Shown here piece by piece: positions 28,583-36,166 of a DNA stretch of 64,000 nt; the stretch's first letter is position 1; the number at the start of each line of letters is the position of its first letter. This DNA is from Bog-473 sp963707835. GTDB lineage: Bacteria; Actinomycetota; Acidimicrobiia; Acidimicrobiales; RAAP-2. Where the stretch lies: assembly GCA_963707835.1 (NCBI GenBank), contig CAVPRI010000002.1, positions 310,001 to 374,000 on the forward strand. Reading direction: 5' to 3'. Below the pieces are notes generated by a model. The model saw only the letters and a list, made by a program, of their open reading frames with translations, was not told where the DNA came from and did no database searches. Both the position numbers and the translations under genes were made by a program.

Positions 28583-29052
28583 GCGGGAAGGGGTCCGGGC
28601 CTGACGAGGATGCCCCGGAACACCGGGCCGCCGGCCGGGTCGCCGCGCTGGACCTCGGGGAGCGGAGGATCGGGATCGCCTACAGCGACAGCCGGCGCAC
28701 GCTGGCCAGTCCCTGGGGCGTGGTCGAGCGATCGGGCGACCACGAGCGGGATCGGCAGACGGTGGTCGACGCGGTCAGAGAGGTCGGCGCGGTGACGGTC
28801 GTCGTCGGCCTTCCGCTCAGCCTCTCGGGTCAGCTGGGTCCGGCGGCACGTGGCGCCCTCGCCGAGGCCGACGAGCTCCGCGGGGTCCTCGAGCCGTTCG
28901 GCATCTCCGTCCAGACGGCCGACGAGCGCTTCACCACTGTCGAGGCGCAACGCTCGCTGCGAGCCGCCGGCCGACGCGGAAGATCCGCCCGCAAGGTGGT
29001 CGACAGTGCCGCGGCCATGGTGCTCCTGCAGGCGTGGCTCGAGGGGGCATGA
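28579..29052 (+). CDS. ruvX: Putative Holliday junction resolvase / pre-16S rRNA nuclease RuvX (YqgF)
   Basis: RNase H-fold nuclease linked to 16S rRNA 5'-end maturation and junction cleavage. Motifs: ALDLGERRIGIAYSD with the first Asp, VVVGLPLSLSGQ, DERFTTVEAQ and KVVDSAAAMVLLQ with the last Asp. The first ~20 residues are non-conserved. GTG 28579 overlaps the alaS stop, as in the mycobacterial alaS-ruvX-mltG-aroE run. 157 aa. Confidence 0.92.
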   Translation: MSGKGSGPDEDAPEHRAAGRVAALDLGERRIGIAYSDSRRTLASPWGVVERSGDHERDRQTVVDAVREVGAVTVVVGLPLSLSGQLGPAARGALAEADELRGVLEPFGISVQTADERFTTVEAQRSLRAAGRRGRSARKVVDSAAAMVLLQAWLEGA

Positions 29053-30152
29053 GCACGAGCGGGGCGGGGGAGGGCCAATCCGGCGATGAGGCGGACCAGC
29101 GGGACACTCCCCCCAGCCACCGGCGCCGCTCGGCCCGGGTTCGGCGACGGCGGAGGATCGTCGGCGGGATCGCCGCCGCGCTGGTGGTGGTGCTCCTCGC
29201 CTTCGTGGTGTGGTATGAGGTCGAGTCCCACGCATTCGGGCCGGAGGGACCGCAGGTCGTGATCACCGTGCAGCACGGCGAGTCCACCGGCTCGGTGATC
29301 GACGCCCTCGAGCGCGGAGGAGTGATCGGGAGCGCCATTGCTTTCCAGGTCTATGACCTCCTCCACGGCACCCCGGCCGTGCTGCCGGGCAGCTACGCGC
29401 TGCACCAGAACCAGTCGTTCGCCGCCGTCCACGCAGCGCTGGCCGCCGGGCCCAACGTCACCCCGGTCGACGTGCGGCCCGGCTACACGCTGGCCGAGGT
29501 GGCCCGCCAGGTCGACAGTGCACCCGGGCACGTCGATGGGGGTTTCCAGAAGACCGCCTCGAGCGGAGTGGTGCATTCTGCGTTCTCACCGGCCGGCTCC
29601 AATGACCTCGAAGGGATGCTGGGCACCGGCGGGTACCTGCTGTTCCCGGGGGAATCCGACCAGACCCTGCTCCAGGACATGGTGGACCGGTTCGACCGCG
29701 ACGCCCGGAGCGTGGGTTTGAGCACGGCGTCGGCGGCCGCCCTCGGGCTGACCCCGGCCCAGGTGATCACCGCTGCTTCCGTCGTGGAGAAGGAGGGTTA
29801 CATCACGGCCAACATGCCCAAGGTGGCCCGCGTCATCTACAACCGACTCGCCCGGGACATGCCGTTGCAGATGGACTCCACCATCCTCTACGCGCTCGGG
29901 CAGGATGGCGGCACCGTGACCAGCGCGGACCTCAAGATCCAGTCGCCCTACAACAGCTACCTCAACAAGGGCCTCCCGCCCACCCCGATCTGCATGCCGT
30001 CCACCACGGCCATCGCCGCCGCTCTCCATCCGCCTACGGGGGCCTGGCTCTATTTCGTGCTGGTGCAGAAGAACGGCGTCATGGCCTTCTCGGACACGTA
30101 CGCCCAGCAGCTGGCCAACGAGGCGCTGGCGAGGTCCCGTGGGCTTCCTTGA
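29049..30152 (+). CDS. mltG: Endolytic murein transglycosylase MltG (YceG-like)
   Basis: Single-span enzyme that cuts nascent glycan strands and ends peptidoglycan elongation. A charged cytoplasmic head of about 40 residues precedes one membrane helix (IVGGIAAALVVVLLAFVVW); the YceG domain carries the catalytic Glu in ITAASVVEKEGY, then RVIYNRLARDMPLQMDSTI and SPYNSYLNKGLPPTPI. ATG 29049 overlaps the ruvX stop (ATGA) and is preferred to the upstream in-frame GTG at 29034. 367 aa. Confidence 0.93.
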   Translation: MSTSGAGEGQSGDEADQRDTPPSHRRRSARVRRRRRIVGGIAAALVVVLLAFVVWYEVESHAFGPEGPQVVITVQHGESTGSVIDALERGGVIGSAIAFQVYDLLHGTPAVLPGSYALHQNQSFAAVHAALAAGPNVTPVDVRPGYTLAEVARQVDSAPGHVDGGFQKTASSGVVHSAFSPAGSNDLEGMLGTGGYLLFPGESDQTLLQDMVDRFDRDARSVGLSTASAAALGLTPAQVITAASVVEKEGYITANMPKVARVIYNRLARDMPLQMDSTILYALGQDGGTVTSADLKIQSPYNSYLNKGLPPTPICMPSTTAIAAALHPPTGAWLYFVLVQKNGVMAFSDTYAQQLANEALARSRGLP

Positions 30153-31074
30153 GGGCACCGGCGCCCCGACCGCGCCGGCGACCATGGGGAAGGCCCGCCA
30201 AGCCCTGGGTCCCGGAGTCTCCCTGGTCGGGGTGATCGGGAGCCCGGTTGCCCACTCGCTCTCGCCGGTTCTGCACGCCGCCGCGTTCGGGGCGTTGGGG
30301 CTGGGCGATCGGTGGCGATCCTTTGCCTTCGAGATCGCGCCCGGGCAGGCACGCGGTGCCCTGGCCGCCATGCGTCGCTTCGACGTCACGGGCCTCTCGG
30401 TGACCATGCCGCACAAGGCTGCCGTCGCCGGGTTGGTCGACCGGACCGACCTGACGGCACGTCGGCTCGAGGCGGTCAACTGCGTCCACAACCGGGACGG
30501 TGCCCTCTTCGGCACCAATACGGACGGAGCCGGTTTCATAGCCTCACTTGCTCGTGGCGCGGGGTTCGACCCGGCCGGCCATCGTTGCGTCGTCATCGGC
30601 GCCGGGGGCGCGGCGCGTGCGGTGGTCCTGGCGCTGGCCGGAGCCGGCGCCGTCCAGGTCACCGTGGTCAACCGGACCCTCGAGCGCGCCATGGTGGCCT
30701 CGAGCCTCGCGGGATCGGCCGGAGCGGTGGTCGACGCGGGCAACGCCGAGGCGGTGGCCAGGGCGGTGGAGGAGGCCGACCTCGTGGTCAACGCCACCCC
30801 GGTCGGTATGAGCGCGTGTGACGCAGCGGGCGGCGGCGAGGACTGGCTCGTCGACCCGGGTCTGCTGCGCCCCGGTCAGGTAGCGGCCGATCTGGTGTAC
30901 GCCCCCCGCCCGACTCGCTGGCTCGCAGTCGCGGCTTCGGCCGACGCCGTGGTCCTCGACGGCCTGGGAATGCTGGTGCACCAGGCGGCAGCGCAGATTG
31001 CGCTGTGGACCGGCACCGAGCCCCCGGTCGAGGCCATGTGGGAGGCGGTAGAGGCCAGCCCGCCGGCGCCCTGA
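30139..31074 (+). CDS. aroE: Shikimate dehydrogenase
   Basis: NADP-dependent reduction of 3-dehydroshikimate in aromatic amino-acid synthesis. SPVAHSLSPVLHAAAF (substrate), VTMPHKAAV with the catalytic Lys, GTNTDGAGF, the Rossmann loop VIGAGGAARAVV and LDGLGMLVHQAAAQI are all present. GTG 30139 lies 14 bases inside mltG; ATG 30184 is an alternative that begins nearer the conserved domain. A 23-base direct repeat spans the stop codon. 311 aa. Confidence 0.93.
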   Translation: MGFLEGTGAPTAPATMGKARQALGPGVSLVGVIGSPVAHSLSPVLHAAAFGALGLGDRWRSFAFEIAPGQARGALAAMRRFDVTGLSVTMPHKAAVAGLVDRTDLTARRLEAVNCVHNRDGALFGTNTDGAGFIASLARGAGFDPAGHRCVVIGAGGAARAVVLALAGAGAVQVTVVNRTLERAMVASSLAGSAGAVVDAGNAEAVARAVEEADLVVNATPVGMSACDAAGGGEDWLVDPGLLRPGQVAADLVYAPRPTRWLAVAASADAVVLDGLGMLVHQAAAQIALWTGTEPPVEAMWEAVEASPPAP

Positions 31075-31106
31075 GGCAGGACGAGCCCGCCGGCGCCCTG
31101 AGGCAG
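31057..31106. repeat. 23-base direct repeat across the aroE stop codon
   Basis: The 23 bases at 31057-31079, which code the last residues of AroE and its TGA, occur again without change at 31084-31106, right up to the end of the convergent mscS-like gene. This looks like a small local duplication that gives a second copy of the aroE stop. Confidence 0.85.
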
Positions 31107-32072
31107 TCAGCCTTCCTGGCCGGTCGCCTCACCCGGCCAGAGCCCGGCGGAGGCCAGCGCCGACACGGCCTCCTCGCGCAGGGCGCGGGCCACGGCGTCG
31201 CGCTCCTGCGGCACCGTGGGTAGGGCGATTCGCAGGATGAACGTGGTGGCGTCGGCCCCGGCCACGCCGATCACCTGTGGCCGCCCCGTGCAGTGGGCAG
31301 AGAACTCTGGTCGGGCGGCCACGCGTTCGGCTGCCTCCTCGACCACCTGGCGCGTACCGTCGAGGTCGGTGGCTGCCGATCCCGGGAGCGCCAGGTCCAC
31401 CACGGCCTTGGCCCAGCCTCGCGAACGGTTGCCGATCAAGCGGATGTCGCCGTTTGGGATGACGTAGACGGTCCCGTCCGCGCCGCGAAAGCGCGTGAGG
31501 CGCATGGTCATCTCCTCGATGACCCCCGTCGCGGCGCCCACGGTGACCGTGTCGCCCACGTTGTACTGGTTCTCCATGGTCATGATGATCCCGGAGAAGT
31601 AGTCGCGCACGATCTGCTGCGCACCGAAGCCGAGCGTGGCGCCGATGATGGTGGCGCTGGCCAGCAACGGTGTGAGGTTGATGCCCAGCATGCCGAGGAC
31701 GATGCTGCCCGCCACCACGAAGACGAACAGCCGCCAGACATTGGCCACCAGCCCCGACATGGTGGTGACTCGGGCTCCGGCCCGCTGGGAGCCCGAACGT
31801 GCCGCGGTCTGGTTGGCCACCCGCTCCAGCACGCGCCGGATGGCCTTGGCGCCGACATGGGCCACGGCCAGGGCCAAGAGCGCGACGATCAGGATGCTGA
31901 GGGGCCGGATGACGAGATCAGTGATCGAGGAGGCCGTGTCGGGGCTCACACCCGCCTTGACCAGGAGGTGGTAGAGCCAGCCGCTGCTCTGGTCCACCTG
32001 GGCGACCGTGCTCGAGCCGGTCGCGGCGAGAATGTCGAGGACGGGGGGTGGCGCCGAGAGGGCAGAGGTCAC
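31107..32072 (-). CDS. Small-conductance mechanosensitive channel (MscS family)
   Basis: Membrane channel of 321 aa that releases solutes on sudden osmotic downshock. Hydrophobic helices near the N-terminus (LVIRPLSILIVALLALAVAH) and mid-region are followed by the pore helix and upper beta domain (IIGATLGFGAQQIVRDYFSG, YNVGDTVTVGAATGVIEEM, IPNGDIRLIGNRSRG). GTG 32072 starts the gene, divergent from rodA with about 30 bases between them. Convergent with aroE. Confidence 0.92.
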   Translation of the reverse strand: MTSALSAPPPVLDILAATGSSTVAQVDQSSGWLYHLLVKAGVSPDTASSITDLVIRPLSILIVALLALAVAHVGAKAIRRVLERVANQTAARSGSQRAGARVTTMSGLVANVWRLFVFVVAGSIVLGMLGINLTPLLASATIIGATLGFGAQQIVRDYFSGIIMTMENQYNVGDTVTVGAATGVIEEMTMRLTRFRGADGTVYVIPNGDIRLIGNRSRGWAKAVVDLALPGSAATDLDGTRQVVEEAAERVAARPEFSAHCTGRPQVIGVAGADATTFILRIALPTVPQERDAVARALREEAVSALASAGLWPGEATGQEG

Positions 32073-32078
32073 GGCCGG

Positions 32079-32084
32079 TATTCT
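32079..32084 (+). promoter_or_regulatory. -10 hexamer TATTCT of rodA
   Basis: TATTCT in the short gap between the divergent mscS-like and rodA genes ends 17 bases before the chosen rodA ATG at 32102. This argues against the in-frame extension to 32048, which would start upstream of the promoter. Confidence 0.45.
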
Positions 32085-32101
32085 GGCCCCGAATCCGCCT
32101 T

Positions 32102-33253
32102 ATGACCACACTCGCCCGAACGCACGTTTCCGCACGCCGCAACGCGCCCCCCTTCGACTTCATTCTCGTGGCCGCCACGTTGTTGGTTGCGGCCGTGGGC
32201 GTCCTCATGATCTACACGGCGACCCGTGGCTCGCTGCTGGCCCAGGGCGAGGACCCCAAGACCTTTCTCAAGAAGCAAGGGCTCTTCGTCGTGCTCGGGT
32301 GCATCACGATGGTGGTGCTCGCCGTGATCGACTATCGGCGGTTCGCCCCGCTGGCCATGGTCTTCTACTGGTTGATCGTGCTCTCGCTGATCGGGGTCTT
32401 CCTGGTGGGGAGCAGTGCGCAGGGAGCGGCACGCTGGTTCAGCCTCGGCCCGTTGCAGCTCCAGCCCTCGGAGTTCGCCGTGCTGGCCCTGATCCTCGCC
32501 GTGGCGGCGTACTGCGAGCGGCGTGACGAGGACGGCCTGGCCTGGCGCGACGTGTTCCGCCTTCTGATCATGGCGGGGATCCCGATCATCTTCGTGCTGC
32601 TCCAACCCGACCTCGGCACGGCCATGATCATGGTGATCGTCCTCTTGATCATGTTGACCGTGGCCGGGCTCCCGCTCCGGATCCTCCTGCTCCTCCTGCT
32701 CGCCATCGGACTCGTCGCCCTCGTCGCCATCGAGGGTGGCTTCCTGCACAGCTACCAGGTCGCTCGTCTCACCACCTTCTTGAACCCCAACAACAAGAGC
32801 ACCAACCCGTACGTACAGTCGGCGATCTACAACCTGCAAGAGGCCAAGAACGCCATCGGCTCGGGGGGCCTCCTCGGCTCGGGCATCGGGCACGGGGCGC
32901 AGACCAATCTCGGCTACGTGCCCGAGCAGCAGACGGACTTCATCTTCACAGCCGTCGGAGAGCAGGTTGGCTTCGTTGGCGCGGTCGGCGTCCTGGTGCT
33001 GCTGGCCACCGTGGCTTGGCGGTTGCTCCACGCGGCCTCCAAGGCGCGCGACACCTTCGGAAGGCTGCTGTGCGCAGGCCTGTTCGCTTTCCTCGCCTTC
33101 AGTGTGTTCCAGAACGCGGGCATGACCATGGGCATCATGCCGATCACCGGCATCCCCTTGCCGTTCCTCAGCTACGGAGGGACCGCCGTGCTCGTGTTCT
33201 TCGCCGGCGTCGGTCTGGCGCTGAGCGTGGGGGCGCGGCGGCGGGCCAGGTGA
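32102..33253 (+). CDS. rodA: SEDS peptidoglycan glycosyltransferase RodA
   Basis: Multi-span lipid II polymerase for cell elongation, 383 aa. SEDS signatures: the Asp loop LLQPDLGTAMIM, the periplasmic YVQSAIYNLQEAKNAIGSGG and GIGHGAQTNLGYVPEQQTDF, and the late MTMGIMPITGIPLPFLSYGG. ATG 32102 is preferred because the upstream in-frame extension runs back over the -10 box and into the divergent gene. A second SEDS gene lies at 37019-38383. Its stop overlaps the next gene (GTGA). Confidence 0.92.
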   Translation: MTTLARTHVSARRNAPPFDFILVAATLLVAAVGVLMIYTATRGSLLAQGEDPKTFLKKQGLFVVLGCITMVVLAVIDYRRFAPLAMVFYWLIVLSLIGVFLVGSSAQGAARWFSLGPLQLQPSEFAVLALILAVAAYCERRDEDGLAWRDVFRLLIMAGIPIIFVLLQPDLGTAMIMVIVLLIMLTVAGLPLRILLLLLLAIGLVALVAIEGGFLHSYQVARLTTFLNPNNKSTNPYVQSAIYNLQEAKNAIGSGGLLGSGIGHGAQTNLGYVPEQQTDFIFTAVGEQVGFVGAVGVLVLLATVAWRLLHAASKARDTFGRLLCAGLFAFLAFSVFQNAGMTMGIMPITGIPLPFLSYGGTAVLVFFAGVGLALSVGARRRAR

Positions 33254-33768
33254 CGGACGTGTCCTCGGCGGACCAGAACCCCGCCACCTTCCGGGTCATG
33301 CGGGTCGAGCAGGTCGCGCTCGAGCTGCCAGCGCAGTACCCGGTTGTGACCCTGGTCGAGACCGAGGCGGCCGCCCGGGTATTGCTCTTCCCGATCGGTC
33401 TCCCCGAGGGAACGGCCATGGTGCAGGCGCTCCGTCGGCTGGCGGGGCCGCGCCCCATGACGCACGAGCTGTTCGCACAGGTTCTGCGGCGCACGGGCGT
33501 CGAGGTGGCATCGGTACGTTTGGTCGGACGAGAGGGTGGCAACGTCTTGGCCGTCCTCGAGCTCATGACGCCCGGCGGTCGTGAGCTGGTCGACTGCCGG
33601 CCCTCGGACGGGATCGTGCTGGCATTGCGGAGCCCCGTCCCGGCGCCCATCCTGGTCGACGAGCGGCTGCTCGAGGAGCGCGACGGGGAGGATGTGCGCC
33701 CGTTGGATCCGGCATCGGCGCCGGTTGAGGGGCACGGCCAGATCGACATGGCCGACAAACCAGCCTGA
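33250..33768 (+). CDS. Bifunctional nuclease domain protein (BFN/DUF151)
   Basis: Cytoplasmic protein of 172 aa. The BFN core is seen in VVTLVETEAAARVLLFPIGL, MTHELFAQVLRRTGVEV, NVLAVLELMTPGG and DCRPSDGIVLALRS. The family was named from a plant protein with DNase and RNase activity; in bacteria the function is unsettled. GTG 33250 overlaps the rodA stop; ATG 33298 would be a shorter start close to the domain. An acidic tail follows. Confidence 0.85.
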   Translation: MTDVSSADQNPATFRVMRVEQVALELPAQYPVVTLVETEAAARVLLFPIGLPEGTAMVQALRRLAGPRPMTHELFAQVLRRTGVEVASVRLVGREGGNVLAVLELMTPGGRELVDCRPSDGIVLALRSPVPAPILVDERLLEERDGEDVRPLDPASAPVEGHGQIDMADKPA

Positions 33769-33794
33769 TCAATCTGGCAGAGGCCTCGATCAGG
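33764..33794 (+). terminator. Weak hairpin at the end of the BFN gene
   Basis: CCTGATC (33764-33770, overlapping the stop) pairs with GATCAGG (33788-33794) around a 17-base loop. The short stem and missing U run make this a weak terminator candidate. The rest of the gap to 33961 shows nothing else. Confidence 0.25.
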
Positions 33795-33961
33795 TCCATC
33801 GACGCCGTCACCACGTGTGTGCGTCATCCGTCCGCCCGAGTGGGTGGGCCGACATCAGGATGAGCGGTCACGATCGGTTGGCATGAAGCCGGTCGACCCG
33901 GATCCGCACGAGACGAGCACGGCTGATCCGCCATTCGTCCTCCTCGCGGGGCGGTGAGCGG

Positions 33962-34741
33962 TTATCCGCCGGTGGGTTCGGCTGTCCGCGGGTTGTGTCG
34001 CACCATGGCCAAGCGCACGAGGACGAGCATGCGCACGATCCACCAGCCTGGGTCCACTTCACCCTTGGCCATCGATAAGCGGCCCGACGTCGTGGCCGCA
34101 TGGTGGTTGTTGTGCAGACCCTCACCCGCGACCAGCCAAGCCAGCCATTGATTGTTCGTGGCCAGATTGTCGTGTGGCCGTTTCCCCCACTTGTGTCCGA
34201 TGGCATTGATGGCCCCGCCACCCAAGACGTAGGTCGCTGCGTGGACGGCCGCCGCGATCAACCCGACCTCCCACCCGAACAGTCCGACCAGGAGCCCTAT
34301 GCCGATGCCAAGGCCCAGGAGTGCGTGATCGAACAGCAATGCGTCCCATCGATCCCCGGGAAGATCTCGCGCGTAGCGAGCCACGGCCACCCGGCTCCGT
34401 GCGACCCTCCGGTACAGGACGGCATTGCCGAACTGGACCGCTGGGAAGCCGAACACGGCCGGGGAGTGGGGATCGCCCACCTTGTCGGTGAAGGCGTGGT
34501 GCTTACGGTGGACTGCCACCCATTGCCGGGCTCGTGTCCCCGTTGAAATCCAGATCACGATCCGGCACACGAACGCCACGGGCGCCTTCAGCGTGACCGC
34601 CCGATGTGCCAGCGAGCGATGCAGGTACACCGTGGTAACGACGAAGGCCACTTGAGCCGTCAACAGCCCGATGATCATGGCCTCGAAGACCGCGGGCACG
34701 ACCTGCACATTAGACGAGGCTCCGGCAAGCGAAACGATCAT
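33962..34741 (-). CDS. Fatty acid desaturase (acyl-CoA/acyl-lipid delta-9 type)
   Basis: Membrane di-iron desaturase, 259 aa, expected to put a double bond in membrane fatty acids. The three histidine boxes are intact and correctly ordered: HRSLAH, HRKHHAF and HNNHHA, with hydrophobic segments between them. An in-frame ATG at 34678 could be the true start, since residues 1-21 are not family-like. Local G+C is lower than in neighbouring housekeeping genes and none of the adjacent genes is related, so recent arrival is possible. Confidence 0.88.
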   Translation of the reverse strand: MIVSLAGASSNVQVVPAVFEAMIIGLLTAQVAFVVTTVYLHRSLAHRAVTLKAPVAFVCRIVIWISTGTRARQWVAVHRKHHAFTDKVGDPHSPAVFGFPAVQFGNAVLYRRVARSRVAVARYARDLPGDRWDALLFDHALLGLGIGIGLLVGLFGWEVGLIAAAVHAATYVLGGGAINAIGHKWGKRPHDNLATNNQWLAWLVAGEGLHNNHHAATTSGRLSMAKGEVDPGWWIVRMLVLVRLAMVRHNPRTAEPTGG

Positions 34742-34952
34742 TGCGAATCTCGCTCAACTGGCCTGTGCCACGGCCCGAGTCCACGAAGCGTGTTGCTTCT
34801 TGCTGTGCCGGCTACGTCCACTGAGATCGACTTGGGTGCCCAATGCGCCGGCCCGGTGGCGAAGAGCCTCCGTTGGCGCGGGAGGAACCACAGAGTGGCC
34901 GGGTCCCTCGACGTGAGAACAGATGTCCGCCGAGGGTCGGAATCCAGCGGAG
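34742..34952. other. Gap of 211 bases without a supported gene
   Basis: Upstream of the desaturase. The overlapping short frames here have no family-like sequence and no ribosome-binding sites. The desaturase promoter should lie in it but I see no convincing hexamers. Confidence 0.4.
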
Positions 34953-35171
34953 TCAGTTCTTGAACGCGACGGCAAGGACCGCACTCAAAGGGCCTACCAC
35001 CACCCTGGTGCGTGGTGAGGTGTGCGTGTGGGCCACCGTCTCATCGAAAGAGAATGACTCGTCTGACGGGCTGACCATGAAGCTGGCTACATCGATGTTG
35101 TGCCAGCCGTCCGCCAGATGGACCTCGGCCACCTTGGATTCGTCGATGTCCGTCAGCCACTCGATGCTCAT
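34953..35171 (-). CDS. Small unknown protein (72 aa)
   Basis: Not recognised. ATG 35171 has a strong ribosome-binding site (GGAGGT, 8 bases upstream) and a TACAGT -10 further up, which is why I start it here rather than at the longer in-frame 35414. The protein is acidic (MSIEWLTDIDESKVAEVHLA) with a His/Thr patch (DETVAHTHTS) and a hydrophobic C-terminus. It lies in the low-G+C stretch downstream of another tiny gene on the same strand. Confidence 0.55.
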   Translation of the reverse strand: MSIEWLTDIDESKVAEVHLADGWHNIDVASFMVSPSDESFSFDETVAHTHTSPRTRVVVGPLSAVLAVAFKN

Positions 35172-35208
35172 GCACAGACCTCCGACTTGATCTGGGTGAT
35201 CTCGGCAC

Positions 35209-35214
35209 ACTGTA
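35209..35214 (-). promoter_or_regulatory. -10 hexamer TACAGT of the 72-aa gene
   Basis: On the minus strand TACAGT lies about 37 bases before the ATG at 35171; a TTGCAC resembling a -35 box lies 19 bases further upstream. Unlike most promoters in the window this one would produce a leader with a ribosome-binding site. Confidence 0.45.
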
Positions 35215-35266
35215 GAGCCGATGGTCATGCCGAGTGCAACGACCATGCCGAGGCCTTCGCGCGGGT

Positions 35267-35494
35267 TCAGTGACCTCGCAGCAACTTCGCGTCTGCGACA
35301 TCTCGCAGCCGTGACTGCGCGCTGAGCCACTCGGCTGATCGGCCGACTTGACCCTCCGGGAGGACATGATGCGATCCCGTGGGGCCGTCCGTCCGTGCTC
35401 CGCAGCGTCTGCACACGGAAATGCGGCCATTTGTCTCAGGACGATGGTGTGCATCCAACTGAGCGGCGACATCGAGAGACTGAGGTGAGGTCAT
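35267..35494 (-). CDS. Small CxxC protein (75 aa), unknown function
   Basis: Not assigned to a family with certainty. ATG 35494 has an excellent ribosome-binding site (AGGAGG close upstream); the longer in-frame extension to 36286 is out-of-frame sequence of other genes. The protein starts MTSPQSLDVAAQLDAHHRP and carries one CRRCG motif that could bind metal only if paired in a dimer, then a charged helical C-terminus (EWLSAQSRLRDVADAKLLRG). Similar tiny Cys-pair proteins are common in actinomycete accessory DNA, from general knowledge. Confidence 0.55.
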   Translation of the reverse strand: MTSPQSLDVAAQLDAHHRPETNGRISVCRRCGARTDGPTGSHHVLPEGQVGRSAEWLSAQSRLRDVADAKLLRGH

Positions 35495-35709
35495 GGATCC
35501 TCCTGTGGGCAAACAGACCACTCGACTCCGGCGAGAGAGCAAGCAAACCGGGTTCCGATGCGCGCGGTCGAGCCTTTGATCCACCCTACGCCCAAGGGAC
35601 ACCACCGGGAGACGAACTGGCATCGTCGGGAGTCTCGACGAGGCCATGACGCGAGCAGGTCCCGGAGCGGTGAGAAGCCGGTGCCCGTCATGGGCGGTTC
35701 CCAGGTCAT
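35491..35709 (-). CDS. Possible small protein upstream of the CxxC gene (72 aa, doubtful)
   Basis: An open frame beginning MTWEPPMTGTGFSPLRD whose TGA overlaps the ATG of the CxxC gene (ATGA), the coupling seen at many joints in this window. It is Trp-, Arg- and Cys-rich and resembles nothing I know. There is no strong ribosome-binding site and a plus-strand frame covers the same bases, so it may be chance. Confidence 0.2.
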   Translation of the reverse strand: MTWEPPMTGTGFSPLRDLLASWPRRDSRRCQFVSRWCPLGVGWIKGSTARIGTRFACSLAGVEWSVCPQEDP

Positions 35710-35738
35710 CCGCCAGAGTGAAGAAGTGAACGTGACCT

Positions 35739-35762
35739 GAGGATCGTGCTAAACCGATCCTC
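35739..35762. promoter_or_regulatory. Perfect 8-bp inverted repeat upstream of the monooxygenase gene
   Basis: GAGGATCG (35739-35746) and CGATCCTC (35755-35762) are separated by TGCTAAAC. The repeat ends 20 bases before the ATG at 35783, the usual place for an operator or a leader hairpin. Confidence 0.45.
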
Positions 35763-35782
35763 GAGATCCTGGCGAGGTGCCC

Positions 35783-36133
35783 ATGACTGCCGATGAGAGA
35801 CCGACGATCATCAAGATCAATGCCATCACCGTTCCCGAAGAGGCGGGGGATGAGCTGGCTCGGCGGTTCGCAGCCCGTGCCGGGGCAGTCGACGGTCAGG
35901 ACGGGTTCGAGGGCTTCGAGCTGCTCCGCCCGACGGACGACCGCCGGCAGTGGCTGGTGGTCACCCGTTGGCGTGACGAGGAGTCGTTCCAGGCCTGGGT
36001 GGCGTCCCCGGCGTTCGCCCACGGGCACGCAGGAGCCGATCGCCCGGCGCCCCATGGCGGCCCGGTCTCGGTGGCGTCGGAGGTGTGGTCTTACGAGGTG
36101 GCTGGAGGCTCGCAGCCGAACACCAGGGGGTAG
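35783..36133 (+). CDS. Antibiotic biosynthesis monooxygenase (ABM) / IsdG-MhuD-like heme-degrading protein
   Basis: Small ferredoxin-like-fold protein (116 aa). The order IKINAITV, TRWRDEESFQAWVASPAF, AHGH matches IsdG/MhuD heme oxygenases, with the Asn, Trp and His of their active site present in KINA, FQAWV and AHGH. It could instead be a quinol monooxygenase, as the ABM family is broad. ATG 35783 follows an AGGTG site; an in-frame ATG at 35777 is possible. A perfect inverted repeat just upstream suggests its own regulation, plausible for an iron-scavenging gene. Confidence 0.75.
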   Translation: MTADERPTIIKINAITVPEEAGDELARRFAARAGAVDGQDGFEGFELLRPTDDRRQWLVVTRWRDEESFQAWVASPAFAHGHAGADRPAPHGGPVSVASEVWSYEVAGGSQPNTRG

Positions 36134-36166
36134 AGGGCGGCGGCGCCGCCGGGAGAGGGGGAACGT

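Noticed and set aside
35558..35740. A 60-residue plus-strand open frame before the monooxygenase gene
   Set aside because: No ribosome-binding site, no family-like sequence, and a minus-strand frame with better context covers it.
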